A DNA stretch of 34,457 nucleotides from JANYGM01 sp043764015 (GCA_043764015.1 JAYUKY010000094.1:1-34457); one strand, 5' to 3'. Shown: positions 8,205 through 16,605, counted from the first letter of the stretch. Translations and numbers: made by a program. The notes: generated by a model not told the origin, from the sequence alone.

Positions 8205-8239
8205 CGTACTTCGTACTTCATACCTCGTACCTCGTACTT
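8205..8239 (-). repeat. Heptad array, CGTACTT type, after lipase-like gene
   Basis: Five units in register (CGTACTT twice, CATACCT, CGTACCT, CGTACTT). The last overlaps the stop codon at 8238-8240 of the minus-strand hydrolase gene. Confidence 0.85.
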
Positions 8240-9257
8240 AGGCAAGCCATTCAGCTATTTTGTCATATACTTTTTGGGAAGAAGTGAGCGCAAAATGGTT
8301 GGTGCTTGGGAAAGTATGGTGGTTTTTGATGTTGAAAGGTGTTTTTTCGTTATCTGCAAAGGCACTTTTTTCGTGAACGAGAATATCCCCAAAAAGTACC
8401 GTAAGCCAGCTTTTTTCATCTTTGCCCAACAACCCAGAAATGACGTGATAATGTGCATTAGCAAGGGCTTTTATTTCCACTCTATGATTTGATAAAAATT
8501 CATCTGTGTTTTGGTCTTTCCAATTTTCCTCACTCAAATAACCAAAACGCAAGTCTTTAATACCTTCACTGCGCCAATTAAGCACTTTCCCTACTAGACG
8601 TGTTTGCCAATTAGGTACTTTTGCCAAAATAGAAGTAGTTACATTAGCAAATTTTTCTAAAAAAGACCCCAAATGTGGCGTTCCTAGCAAGAAAATATTT
8701 TTTACCTTTTCAGTCCAACTAGCAATTTTATTAGTGTTATCAGTATTTGTAAGGGCATAATGACACGCACTATGCGTTACTAAACCGCCCATACTATGCG
8801 CTATGATAGTTATTTCAGAAATTTCAATAGGATAATTATCACACAAAGACTGTATAAGTCCTGAAAACTCTTTGCCATTATCAGAGATATGAAAACCCGT
8901 ATTATAACGTACATAAAAAGGCGTATAATTCAAATCTTTTTCTAAAAACCTGCCGTAGTTGCCTGTATTATCAGAAAAATTCCAAATATGCTCGTTATTC
9001 ACAAGTCCGTGAATAAGTAGGCAAATTTTAGGATGAAATGTCTTTTTAGGGTTGTTATCTTGATGATTTCTTTGATGATTTTCAAAATAATTATTAGGCA
9101 AATTTTTATCCAAAACAAGGCGTTTACTTTCCTCATAAAACCCCATAGAAATCTCTAAGGGAGTGTTTTTGAGGCTATCCCCAACAGCACCGTTAAGAAA
9201 ACTGATACCGTGTTGTGTGCCACGCTTGAATAATTTAAAAATTGATGAAATTTGCAT
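8238..9257 (-). CDS. Alpha/beta-hydrolase, lipase/esterase-like
   Basis: 339 residues with no clear signal peptide. The oxyanion-hole LIHG is at 81-84, the nucleophile elbow AHSMGG has Ser155, and a C-terminal NHFAL supplies the probable catalytic His. The acid is less certain; a candidate Asp lies in the FGDIL segment. The family resembles PGAP1/triacylglycerol-lipase-type hydrolases; the ester substrate is unknown. Heptad arrays sit directly at both ends: the upstream one abuts the ATG and the downstream one overlaps the stop. Confidence 0.82.
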   Translation of the reverse strand: MQISSIFKLFKRGTQHGISFLNGAVGDSLKNTPLEISMGFYEESKRLVLDKNLPNNYFENHQRNHQDNNPKKTFHPKICLLIHGLVNNEHIWNFSDNTGNYGRFLEKDLNYTPFYVRYNTGFHISDNGKEFSGLIQSLCDNYPIEISEITIIAHSMGGLVTHSACHYALTNTDNTNKIASWTEKVKNIFLLGTPHLGSFLEKFANVTTSILAKVPNWQTRLVGKVLNWRSEGIKDLRFGYLSEENWKDQNTDEFLSNHRVEIKALANAHYHVISGLLGKDEKSWLTVLFGDILVHEKSAFADNEKTPFNIKNHHTFPSTNHFALTSSQKVYDKIAEWLA

Positions 9258-9278
9258 ATTTTTGAATTGTGAATTGTG
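9258..9278 (+). repeat. Heptad array, AATTGTG type, abutting the lipase-like gene start
   Basis: Three units (ATTTTTG, AATTGTG twice) begin at the base immediately upstream of the minus-strand ATG at 9257. The C-strand reads toward the gene. Confidence 0.7.
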
Positions 9279-9288
9279 TAAAATTTAC

Positions 9289-9412
9289 TTTGTAGATACG
9301 CACCACAGTGCGTATTCACGTCAAACAATGTATTTACGCCAAATAAATATTATATTTTGTTCACTTTTGTATTGCTCTACGTGGATACGCACTACGGTGA
9401 CGTATCTACAAA
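9289..9412. repeat. Miniature element with inverted palindromic ends
   Basis: The left end 9289-9321 and right end 9379-9412 are near-perfect inverted copies beginning TTTGTAGATACG. Each end is itself a palindrome around GTGCGTAT. There is no coding frame inside and no clear target duplication. It occupies most of the spacer between the hydrolase and the permease. Confidence 0.65.
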
Positions 9413-9461
9413 TACGCTTATAACGACATGCTTACAAATACACTCACACAACACCAAACAA

Positions 9462-11273
9462 TTATTTTGTGTTCAATTTACTCTTTCTAAATCCGTATAA
9501 GAAATAAATAACCAAACCAAATGCCATTGCGCCCAAAAACCATTTCCAGTTTTCTTGTTTGATTTCAGACATCAAATAAACATTTACCAAAAGACCAACG
9601 ACAGGAATAGCAGAAAGTTGTTTTTTGATGGAAAGATACAACATTATCAGCAAAACAGTTGTAAACATTAAGAAACGAATATCCCAAAAAGTTTTAGTTT
9701 TGCCTTCTGTGAAAATAATTTGAAAGAAATTTTTAGCCTCATTTGTAGGATTGTAAGCAAAGAAATTTACTAACATATTAGGTTCATTTGCTGCTTTTCC
9801 ACTTTCACCAGCAAAATAAAAAATAATAGTTACAATAACTAGCAACGCAGGCACAAAGTAAGCGCCATTATAATAAGGCACTCTAAAACGTCCTGCGGTA
9901 TGATTTTTATTCTGGTTCATCAGCAAAACACCGCCACAAACCACCGCAAAGGCAAATAAAGTACCAATACTTGTAAGTTCTGTAACTTGTTTTAGGTTGA
10001 GGAAAAGGCTAGGAACTGCCACCAAAACGCCTGTAACAATGGTAGAAAATGAAGGCGTAAGGTATTTTGGGTGAATACGAGCAAAGATTTTGGGTAAAAG
10101 TCCGTCACGACTCATAGCCATCCAAATGCGAGGTTGCCCTAATTGAAAGACCAAAATAACACTTGTCATAGCAAAAATAACACTTACAGCAATAATTCCG
10201 CCTATAATATCCAAAAACTTAGAATTATTTACATTCACTTGCTCAAAAACAAACGCCAAAGGGTCACCAACAGCAAGCAATTTGTAAGAAACCATTCCTG
10301 TAAGCACAAGTGCAATAGCCACATACAAAATAGTACACAAAATCACGACCCACATCATAGCTTTTGGTAAATCTTTTTGCGGATTTTTGCATTCTTCCGC
10401 AGTCGTAGAAATAGCGTCAAAACCAATATAAGCAAAGAAAACTGCACCCACACCACTCAAAACGCCTTTTATGCCGTTGGGCGCAAACGGACTCCAATTA
10501 GTAGGATTTACATAAAAAATTCCCACTACAATAAATAATAAAATGACCGCTAACTTTAAGATAACCAAAAAGTTACTAACATTTTTAGATTCTTTTATTC
10601 CCACATAAACAAGCATTGTAATCAGAACAACAATAATGAAAGCAGGAATATCAACAATGATTTTAGTTCCAAAAACCTCTGTGGCGTTCGTCCACGCAAG
10701 GTGAAATTCTTGTTGTCTTGCTGATAAGTCTTTGATAGTTTTACCTGCTGCTTTGCCTTCTGTGAGGAATTTTTGAACTTCTGCATAGCCTTCTGATGCT
10801 GTAAGATAATCCATTGTGAGATTTGCAGGCAAATGTATATTCACGCCCCGCAAAAATCCTGTAACATAATCAGACCAAGAAATGGCTATGGCTATGTTGC
10901 CAATGGCATATTCCATCACCAATGCCCAGCCAATAATCCAAGCTACAAGCTCACCAAAAGTAGTGTAGGCATACGTATAAGCACTTCCGCTTACAGGAAT
11001 GGTAGAGGCAAATTCTGCATAACAAAAAGCTGAAAAAATGCAGGCAAAAGCCGTAAAAATAAATAAAAAAACAACAGCAGGACCTCCATTATAGCTTGCC
11101 TCGCCAATTGTGCCAAAAATTCCTGCACCTACAACAGCGGCTATGCCCATTGCAAGCAAATCTCTAAATTGGAGGTTTTTTTCTAGGCTTTGTGCGTGGT
11201 CGCCTGTACCATCTGTTACGTCTTTTTGAATTTGCGCAATAGATTTTCTTCTAAAAAGGTCAGAGATATTCAA
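9462..11273 (-). CDS. APC-superfamily amino-acid permease (cationic amino-acid transporter-like)
   Basis: About 603 residues with some 12 or more hydrophobic segments, an inner-membrane transporter. The first helix carries the APC signature GIAAVVGAGIFGTIG, followed by GGPAVVFLFIF and the YAEFASTIPVSGSAYTYAY stretch typical of CAT-type cationic amino-acid transporters. There is an insertion before the SKNVSNF helix. The frame continues upstream to an ATG at 11315, but the 14 extra residues (SLTTHNSQLTTH) are translated heptad repeat. I therefore prefer the TTG at 11273, which leaves the usual LFRRKS N-terminus. Substrate assignment is by family only. Confidence 0.88.
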   Translation of the reverse strand: MNISDLFRRKSIAQIQKDVTDGTGDHAQSLEKNLQFRDLLAMGIAAVVGAGIFGTIGEASYNGGPAVVFLFIFTAFACIFSAFCYAEFASTIPVSGSAYTYAYTTFGELVAWIIGWALVMEYAIGNIAIAISWSDYVTGFLRGVNIHLPANLTMDYLTASEGYAEVQKFLTEGKAAGKTIKDLSARQQEFHLAWTNATEVFGTKIIVDIPAFIIVVLITMLVYVGIKESKNVSNFLVILKLAVILLFIVVGIFYVNPTNWSPFAPNGIKGVLSGVGAVFFAYIGFDAISTTAEECKNPQKDLPKAMMWVVILCTILYVAIALVLTGMVSYKLLAVGDPLAFVFEQVNVNNSKFLDIIGGIIAVSVIFAMTSVILVFQLGQPRIWMAMSRDGLLPKIFARIHPKYLTPSFSTIVTGVLVAVPSLFLNLKQVTELTSIGTLFAFAVVCGGVLLMNQNKNHTAGRFRVPYYNGAYFVPALLVIVTIIFYFAGESGKAANEPNMLVNFFAYNPTNEAKNFFQIIFTEGKTKTFWDIRFLMFTTVLLIMLYLSIKKQLSAIPVVGLLVNVYLMSEIKQENWKWFLGAMAFGLVIYFLYGFRKSKLNTK

Positions 11274-11276
11274 GTG

Positions 11277-11304
11277 AGTTGTGAGTTGTGAGTTGTGAGT
11301 TGTG
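11277..11304 (+). repeat. Heptad array, four identical AGTTGTG units, at permease start
   Basis: Four perfect AGTTGTG units plus a partial unit on each side. The C-strand reads into the permease gene. The array contains no stop in the permease frame, so it is open back to an ATG at 11315. Confidence 0.9.
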
Positions 11305-11371
11305 AGTGAACACAAAATATAAAAAACTAAAAAAACGAAATTTTAGTGATTATAACAAATTTTTGTGAAAT

Positions 11372-11398
11372 GTTTTATTTTTAGGGAAAAAATAAAAC
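11372..11398. other. AT-rich hairpin upstream of cas6
   Basis: An 11-bp stem of A/T-rich sequence with GC closing pairs (GTTTTATTTTT / AAAAATAAAAC) around an AGGGA loop. It occurs once, in the 320-base divergent spacer between permease and cas6. It is not a repeat array. The rest of the spacer shows no consensus promoter to my eye. Confidence 0.4.
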
Positions 11399-11592
11399 AA
11401 CTTTTTTATTGGAATTTTATTATACTAAAATACTGATAACCAGTAATTTATGTAATAAAATAAACTACTTGGCATAATTCTTTTTTATTTTACTTTTCAA
11501 ACAAACAAACAAACTTTTAGTTAGAAAGGCATGTGTTATGAGGTGCATATTTTTTCAGCTGTTTTTAACTTTTTTAAACTTTTTCTATCTAA

Positions 11593-12465
11593 ATGCGAGT
11601 ACGAATAATTTTTTCTTTGATAAATAAGGGCGCAATGGTGCCGTTTCACCATCAATATTTGGTTGATGAGTTAGTTTTGAATATTTTAAAGAAAGAGAAA
11701 AATGATTTTGAAGAGAATCTTGATTATAATTTTTCTGGCTTGAAGGGTCAAACACGCATCAGTAAGAAGGGTTTACACTTTTACTCTTCTAGAATTACCA
11801 TTGTTTTTTCTTCTTATAATGATGCTTTTATACAATTTTTATTAGATGAAATTTTCAAAATGCCTTCTGTGCAAATTGGAGAACTAGAACTTGTGCCAGA
11901 ATCTGTGGAAAAAGAAGAATTTCCGTCAATGGAAACTGCCACAAAATATTTATGTATTTCTCCTATTGTATTGCTTACGAGCAAGTTAGAAGATAGTTTT
12001 TCTAAAAGATTTATTTCGCCAACAGAAGATACATTTTCAGATTTTTTGTACGAAAGCACTATGCAACGTATGGAAAAATCAGGCTTATATACGGCTGAAA
12101 AAATTACTAACTTTTTTAAGTTTCAGTTTGCACCAGATATTGATTATCTAAACAAAATAAAAGCAACAGACAAAAAATTTGCACGTATTTATAACGTCTA
12201 TGAAGATAATTTAAACTACGAAATTCGTGGTTACACACTGCCTTTTACACTTTTTGCTGATGCAGAAGTACAGGAGTTTGTCCTTAACTTTGGGCTTGGT
12301 GCATACACAAATAAGGGCTATGGTATGCTTGATTTGGTGGAATCAAATAAAATAATACGTGTTCCTATGTATGAATATGGGCGGAATATTTTTGTAAAAA
12401 ATAGCCGTTCAACTACTAATCATCAATCTTCAACCACAGAAAATACAATTCCTTCACAGATTTGA
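11593..12465 (+). CDS. cas6: Cas6-family CRISPR RNA endoribonuclease, orphan
   Basis: 290 residues. Cas6 cuts CRISPR repeat RNA with a metal-independent mechanism. Family features seen: an N-terminal RAMP/ferredoxin strand (RVRIIFSL), a candidate catalytic His pair in VPFHHQYL (H19, H20), the CISPIVL strand near 121-127, GYTLPF near 213-218, and the C-terminal glycine-rich loop GLGAYTNKGYGML (234-246). No other cas gene and no repeat-spacer array lie in the window. It has its own terminator and housekeeping neighbours. It may serve arrays elsewhere in the genome or act on another RNA. The family call is fairly sure, its activity unknown. Confidence 0.82.
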   Translation: MRVRIIFSLINKGAMVPFHHQYLVDELVLNILKKEKNDFEENLDYNFSGLKGQTRISKKGLHFYSSRITIVFSSYNDAFIQFLLDEIFKMPSVQIGELELVPESVEKEEFPSMETATKYLCISPIVLLTSKLEDSFSKRFISPTEDTFSDFLYESTMQRMEKSGLYTAEKITNFFKFQFAPDIDYLNKIKATDKKFARIYNVYEDNLNYEIRGYTLPFTLFADAEVQEFVLNFGLGAYTNKGYGMLDLVESNKIIRVPMYEYGRNIFVKNSRSTTNHQSSTTENTIPSQI

Positions 12466-12481
12466 TAAAATATTTAATAAA

Positions 12482-12518
12482 AACAGGCAAAATATATTTT
12501 TATTTTGTCTGTTTTTTT
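12482..12518 (+). terminator. Hairpin terminator after cas6
   Basis: A 13-pair stem with one G-T pair (12482-12494 / 12501-12513), loop TATTTT and a T-run. It separates cas6 from atpG. Confidence 0.75.
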
Positions 12519-12531
12519 GTGAAAAAATTGC

Positions 12532-12539
12532 TACATTTG
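12532..12539 (+). promoter_or_regulatory. -7 box (TACATTTG) of atpG
   Basis: TACATTTG sits 13 bases after the cas6 terminator, in the same 15-mer context as at 561-575. The -33 element is unclear (TTTG at 12504-12507 is 24 bases away). The leader to the ATG is about 125 bases and contains a heptad array. Confidence 0.5.
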
Positions 12540-12625
12540 CGACAAAATAAATATCTAAACAATATTTTAACGACATTTTGAAGAGTAAGTAGGTTTTTGA
12601 ATGACTGCAACGGCTTGTACTCATT

Positions 12626-12667
12626 CATAACTCATAACTCATAATTCATAACTCATAACTCAAATTT
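12626..12667 (-). repeat. Heptad array, CATAACT type, abutting atpG start
   Basis: Six units in perfect register (CATAACT twice, CATAATT, CATAACT twice, CAAATTT) end at the base immediately before the atpG ATG. The C-strand reads into the gene. Confidence 0.9.
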
Positions 12668-13594
12668 ATGGCTTCATTAAAAGAAATACGCAATAGAATA
12701 ACCTCGGTGGCTTCTACGCAACAAATCACCAAAGCAATGAAAATGGTTGCGGCTGCCAAATTACGCAGAGCGCAAGATGCTATTACACAAATGCGCCCTT
12801 ATGCTAAGTCTTTGAATGATATTTTGGGCAATCTTTCTGAAAATGCAGGAGAAGTAACAAGTCCTTACCTAGAAAAACGTAATCCAGAGAAAATTTTACT
12901 TGTTATAACTACTTCAGATAGAGGACTTTGTGGTGGTTTCAACTCGTCTGTTACGAAATATATCCTTAATCTTGTTGCTAACGAATATGCCCCACAACAC
13001 GCAAAAGGCAATGTTCATTTGCTTGCTATTGGTAAAAAAGGCTTGGAATATTTCCAAAAACGTAAGTTTCCAATGGTTGGAGAAGAATTTTCTACTATTT
13101 TTACTCGTTTAAGTTTTGGTGCAGTAAAAGAGGCTGCAGAGTTTGTTATGAATGCTTTTGCAGAAAAACAATATGACAAAGTAGAACTTGTTTACAACGA
13201 GTTTAAGAACGTAGCAACACAAATTCTTTGCAAAGACCAACTTTTACCAATTATTGAAGATAAAAATGCACCAAAAATAGACGCAAAAGCTAAAGCAACT
13301 GAAAAACTTGCTAAAAAAGATGATGCAACTGCAGCTATTGATTATGTACTTGAGCCTTCACCAGCAGAAATAATGTTAGAACTTTTGCCAAAATCTCTCA
13401 AAATCCGTATGTTTAAGGCAGTTTTAGAGTCTAACGCATCAGAGCAAGGCGCACGTATGAGCGCAATGGATAAAGCCACAGAAAACGCAGGAGAACTCCT
13501 AAAACAACTAAAACTTACTTACAACCGCAGTCGTCAAGCAGCAATTACAAAAGAAATTTTGGAAATTGTAGGCGGCGCAGAAGCACTAGGGTAA
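12668..13594 (+). CDS. atpG: ATP synthase F1 gamma subunit
   Basis: 308 residues, the central rotor stalk of F1. The N-terminal helix (SLKEIRNRITSVASTQQITKAM), the SDRGLCGGFN turn and the C-terminal helix (GARMSAMDKATENAGE, then LTYNRSRQAAITKEI) are diagnostic. A Lys/Ala-rich insertion near 216-240 fits the Bacteroidota form. None of the other atp genes is adjacent, although atpG commonly follows atpA. Here it has its own -7 box and a cas6 terminator upstream, so it is expressed separately. Confidence 0.97.
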   Translation: MASLKEIRNRITSVASTQQITKAMKMVAAAKLRRAQDAITQMRPYAKSLNDILGNLSENAGEVTSPYLEKRNPEKILLVITTSDRGLCGGFNSSVTKYILNLVANEYAPQHAKGNVHLLAIGKKGLEYFQKRKFPMVGEEFSTIFTRLSFGAVKEAAEFVMNAFAEKQYDKVELVYNEFKNVATQILCKDQLLPIIEDKNAPKIDAKAKATEKLAKKDDATAAIDYVLEPSPAEIMLELLPKSLKIRMFKAVLESNASEQGARMSAMDKATENAGELLKQLKLTYNRSRQAAITKEILEIVGGAEALG

Positions 13595-13627
13595 GTTTGA
13601 GGTACGAGGTTTGAGGTACGAAGTACG
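13593..13627 (+). repeat. Heptad array, AGGTACG type, overlapping atpG stop
   Basis: Five units in register (AAGTTTG, AGGTACG, AGGTTTG, AGGTACG, AAGTACG). The first shares two bases with the TAA at 13592-13594. Confidence 0.85.
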
Positions 13628-13695
13628 AAATTTTAATGTAATTTTTGTCAGTATTTTTTCTTTTAATTTGAGAAAGAATACTGATTTTTTAATTA

Positions 13696-13916
13696 GAATT
13701 AGACAAAGACATTGACATTTTGTATTAGTTCCAGCGGAACTGTATATTTATAGAAATATCATTGTGTTTGTGTTTCGCTCCAGCGGAGCGGTACTAGCAA
13801 GTGCTAGTTTTATAAATATTGCGCTCCTCTGGAGCGAAATACATTTTTGACTATTTTCTATAAGTATATCAGTCCGCTGGACTGTAATGCAAATTATCAA
13901 TGTCGTTATCTAAATC
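13696..13916. mobile_element. Miniature element with imperfect inverted ends and CAGCGG palindromes
   Basis: Ends 13696-13727 and 13885-13916 are inverted copies with about 26 of 32 positions matching by eye (inner motif GACATTGA / TCAATGTC). Between them lie four short palindromes of the form TTCC-AGC-GGAA or GCTCC-AGC-GGAGC. No coding frame and no clear target duplication. The end sequence TGTCGTTATCTAAAT recurs at 30602-30616. This is the main content of the 365-base atpG-purA spacer. Confidence 0.65.
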
Positions 13917-13959
13917 AATATTAAAGAAATTCTAAAAATCACTAAAATTAAATAACAAA

Positions 13960-15243
13960 ATGAAAAATATTGATGTTTTATTAGGCTTGCAATGGGGAGA
14001 TGAAGGAAAAGGTAAAGTTGTTGATTTTTTAGCTAATCATTATCAAGTAGTTGCCCGTTTTCAAGGCGGACCAAATGCTGGGCATACACTAGAATTTGAA
14101 GGAAATAAACACGTTTTACATCAAATTCCTTCTGGGATTTTCAGAAATGATGTGCAAAATATCATAGGGAATGGCGTTGTTTTAGATGCCATTATCTTTA
14201 AAAAAGAAATTGAAAATCTACAAAAATATAACATCAATTTCTCTCAAAACTTGTTTATCTCTAAAAAAGCACAACTCATTTTGCCTACACACCGCCTTTT
14301 AGATGCAGCACAAGAAAACGCAAAAGGAAAAGATAAAGTAGGCTCAACACTCAAAGGAATTTCTCCGACTTATACAGACAAAATAGCCCGCAACGGTTTG
14401 CGTGTGGCAGATATTTTGGAAAAAGATTTTTCTGAAAAGTACGAAAATCTTAAACAAAAACACCTTTCAATGATAAGTTTTTTGGCGTATGATTATACTA
14501 AAAACTATGATTTAGTAGCATTAGAGGTGGAATTTTGGCAAGCTATTGATTTTTTGAAAACTTTTAATTTGGTGGATAGTGAATATATGCTCAATGATGC
14601 GCTCACGGAAGGCAAAAATATTCTTGCAGAAGGCGCACAAGGCACTTTATTAGATATTGATTTTGGCTCGTATCCATTCGTTACAAGTTCTAGCACAACT
14701 GCTGCAGGTGCTTGTACTGGTTTAGGAATTGCACCAAACAAAATTAAAGATGTTTTTGGAATTTTTAAGGCATATTGCACTCGTGTAGGCTCAGGAGCGT
14801 TTCCAACAGAATTAGAAGATGCTACAGGTGAGAAAATACGCACTATTGGTAGAGAAGTAGGCGCAACAACAGGAAGACAAAGGCGTTGTGGTTGGCTGGA
14901 TTTACCTGCCCTAAAATACGCTATTATGCTTAATGGCGTAACGCAACTTTTTATGATGAAAGCAGACGTTCTTGATGATTTTGAAGAGATAAAAGTTTGT
15001 ACGAATTATCAGTTAGAAGATGGCACAATAACAGAAAAAATGCCTCATAGTCTTCAAAATACAACTATTATTCCAGTTTACAAAACCTTCAAAGGTTGGA
15101 ATACACCACTTACAGCACTCAAAAATATCAATGAAATTCCCACAGAATTTGCGGATTATATTGATTTCTTAGAGAAAAACTTGCAAACACCTATCAAACT
15201 TATTTCTGTTGGACCAGATAGAGAACAAACAATTATCAGGTAA
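13960..15243 (+). CDS. purA: Adenylosuccinate synthetase
   Basis: 427 residues, the usual length. It joins IMP and aspartate with GTP, the first step toward AMP. The GTP loop GDEGKGK is at 13-19 with catalytic D14, and catalytic H42 is in GPNAGHT. The STTAAGACTGLGI segment and TGRQRRCGWLD complete the family pattern. The ATG follows an AT-rich leader with no recognisable promoter; the miniature element at 13696-13916 ends 43 bases upstream. A heptad array overlaps the stop. Confidence 0.97.
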   Translation: MKNIDVLLGLQWGDEGKGKVVDFLANHYQVVARFQGGPNAGHTLEFEGNKHVLHQIPSGIFRNDVQNIIGNGVVLDAIIFKKEIENLQKYNINFSQNLFISKKAQLILPTHRLLDAAQENAKGKDKVGSTLKGISPTYTDKIARNGLRVADILEKDFSEKYENLKQKHLSMISFLAYDYTKNYDLVALEVEFWQAIDFLKTFNLVDSEYMLNDALTEGKNILAEGAQGTLLDIDFGSYPFVTSSSTTAAGACTGLGIAPNKIKDVFGIFKAYCTRVGSGAFPTELEDATGEKIRTIGREVGATTGRQRRCGWLDLPALKYAIMLNGVTQLFMMKADVLDDFEEIKVCTNYQLEDGTITEKMPHSLQNTTIIPVYKTFKGWNTPLTALKNINEIPTEFADYIDFLEKNLQTPIKLISVGPDREQTIIR

Positions 15244-15269
15244 GTACGAAGTTTGAGATACGAAATACG
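15242..15269 (+). repeat. Heptad array, AAGTACG type, overlapping purA stop
   Basis: Four units in register (AAGTACG, AAGTTTG, AGATACG, AAATACG). The first two bases belong to the stop codon. Confidence 0.8.
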
Positions 15270-15438
15270 AATTAAATGCAAATCATTGGTAATCAAGTAA
15301 TTGTATTTAGTTAATCAATTTCTTATAAATAAGCAAGCAAGAGGCAAATATTTTGGAATGAAAATATTGGCAGAAAATTAAGTTTCTTTTTATGATGTAT
15401 CTTCTAAAAGTTTTTTAACTTTGGGAAGTTCAACAAAC

Positions 15439-15472
15439 AAAAAGCCTTTCCAAACTATGGAAAGGCTTTTTT
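15439..15472. terminator. Bidirectional terminator between purA and rluD
   Basis: A 14-bp inverted repeat (15439-15452 / 15458-15471) with an AAAAAGCC / GGCTTTTT base. It lies directly after the rluD stop on the minus strand. Confidence 0.85.
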
Positions 15473-15474
15473 GA

Positions 15475-16509
15475 TTATTCAACTACATATTTCTCCCATT
15501 TATCTAAGACTGCCGCAAAATCTGTGGGCAAATCAGCCTCAAAAAAGATAGTTTTATCTGTATCTGGATGAACAAAACCCAAACTTTTTGCGTGAAGTGC
15601 TTGGCGTGGCATCATTTTAAAACAATTTTCTACAAATTGTTTGTATTTTGTAAAGTTTGTGCCTTTCAAAACTTTATCTCCGCCATACATAGCATCATTA
15701 AACAAAGGGTGTCCCAAATGTTTCATATGCGCCCTGATTTGATGCGTTCTTCCAGTTTCCAAATTACACTTTATAAGCGTTACATAACGCATACGTTTCA
15801 AAACTTCATAATGTGTAATAGCTTTTTTGCCTTGCGTTTCATCTTCATAAACCTCCACAATGCGCCTATCTTTCATACTACGCCCCAAATAGTTTTCTAT
15901 ACGCCCCACATCTTCCTTCACTTCTCCCCAAACAAGCGCATAATACGTTCTTTCAATGCTGTGGTCATAAAATTGTTTGCCCAAATTGGACATTGCGGTT
16001 TCTGTTTTAGCTATTACAAGTAGCCCAGACGTATCTTTATCAATTCTATGCACAAGTCCAGGACGACCTGTTCCGTTTTGAGAAGTAGGAAGATTTTGCA
16101 AATGATATGCTAAAGCGTTTACGAGTGTTCCACTCCAATTACTATGTGCTGGATGCACGACCATACCTGCTTCTTTATTAACAATTAGCAAGCTGTTATC
16201 TTCATATACAATGTTTAAAGGGATATTTTCAGGTAAAACTAAGTCTTCACGAGGTGGCTCTGGCATTAAGATAGTAATAACATCAGCAGGACGCACCTTA
16301 TAATTAGCTTTGATAGGCTTATCATTGACACGTATAAACTCACTATCTATGGCATTTTGCAAACGGTTTCTTGTTACGTTTGCTATTCTATCCATCAAAA
16401 ATTTATCTATTCTAAGGGCTTCTTGTCCGTTATCTATGACTATTCTATGATGTTCAAAGAGAGATATTTCTTCATCTTCTTCCTCTTGTTGGTTGATTTC
16501 GTTATTCAT
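15475..16509 (-). CDS. rluD: RluA-family 23S rRNA pseudouridine synthase (RluD-type)
   Basis: 344 residues. An acidic N-terminus is followed by an S4 RNA-binding domain (about 34-85) and the RluA catalytic domain with HRIDKDTSG, catalytic D157. The GRTHQIRAHM motif, and the S4 plus catalytic architecture, match RluD, which modifies uridines 1911/1915/1917 of 23S rRNA. RluC-type specificity cannot be excluded. A CAAATTTA at 16548-16555 (TAAATTTG on the coding strand) is a likely -7 box. Confidence 0.92.
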   Translation of the reverse strand: MNNEINQQEEEDEEISLFEHHRIVIDNGQEALRIDKFLMDRIANVTRNRLQNAIDSEFIRVNDKPIKANYKVRPADVITILMPEPPREDLVLPENIPLNIVYEDNSLLIVNKEAGMVVHPAHSNWSGTLVNALAYHLQNLPTSQNGTGRPGLVHRIDKDTSGLLVIAKTETAMSNLGKQFYDHSIERTYYALVWGEVKEDVGRIENYLGRSMKDRRIVEVYEDETQGKKAITHYEVLKRMRYVTLIKCNLETGRTHQIRAHMKHLGHPLFNDAMYGGDKVLKGTNFTKYKQFVENCFKMMPRQALHAKSLGFVHPDTDKTIFFEADLPTDFAAVLDKWEKYVVE

Positions 16510-16547
16510 TTGATTATCACTTGGATTTATTTTTATAAATTAAAGTG

Positions 16548-16555
16548 CAAATTTA
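16548..16555 (-). promoter_or_regulatory. -7 box (TAAATTTG) of rluD
   Basis: On the minus strand TAAATTTG lies about 39 bases before the rluD ATG. A well-spaced TTTG is not obvious. Confidence 0.4.
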
Positions 16556-16605
16556 GTCAATTATTAGCCAAAAACTACATAAACATTTTAAAAACATCTC
16601 AAAAC

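Noticed and set aside
11316..11592. Possible CRISPR repeats near cas6
   Set aside because: Only one AT-rich hairpin and a short CAAA run are present; there is no repeat-spacer periodicity.
12626..12667. Heptad array read as a CRISPR-like or coding repeat
   Set aside because: The unit is 7 bp with no spacers, and a period of 7 drifts through all reading frames, so it is neither CRISPR nor a protein repeat.
15568..16023. Plus-strand open frame opposite rluD
   Set aside because: Antisense shadow of a conserved pseudouridine synthase with no family resemblance of its own.
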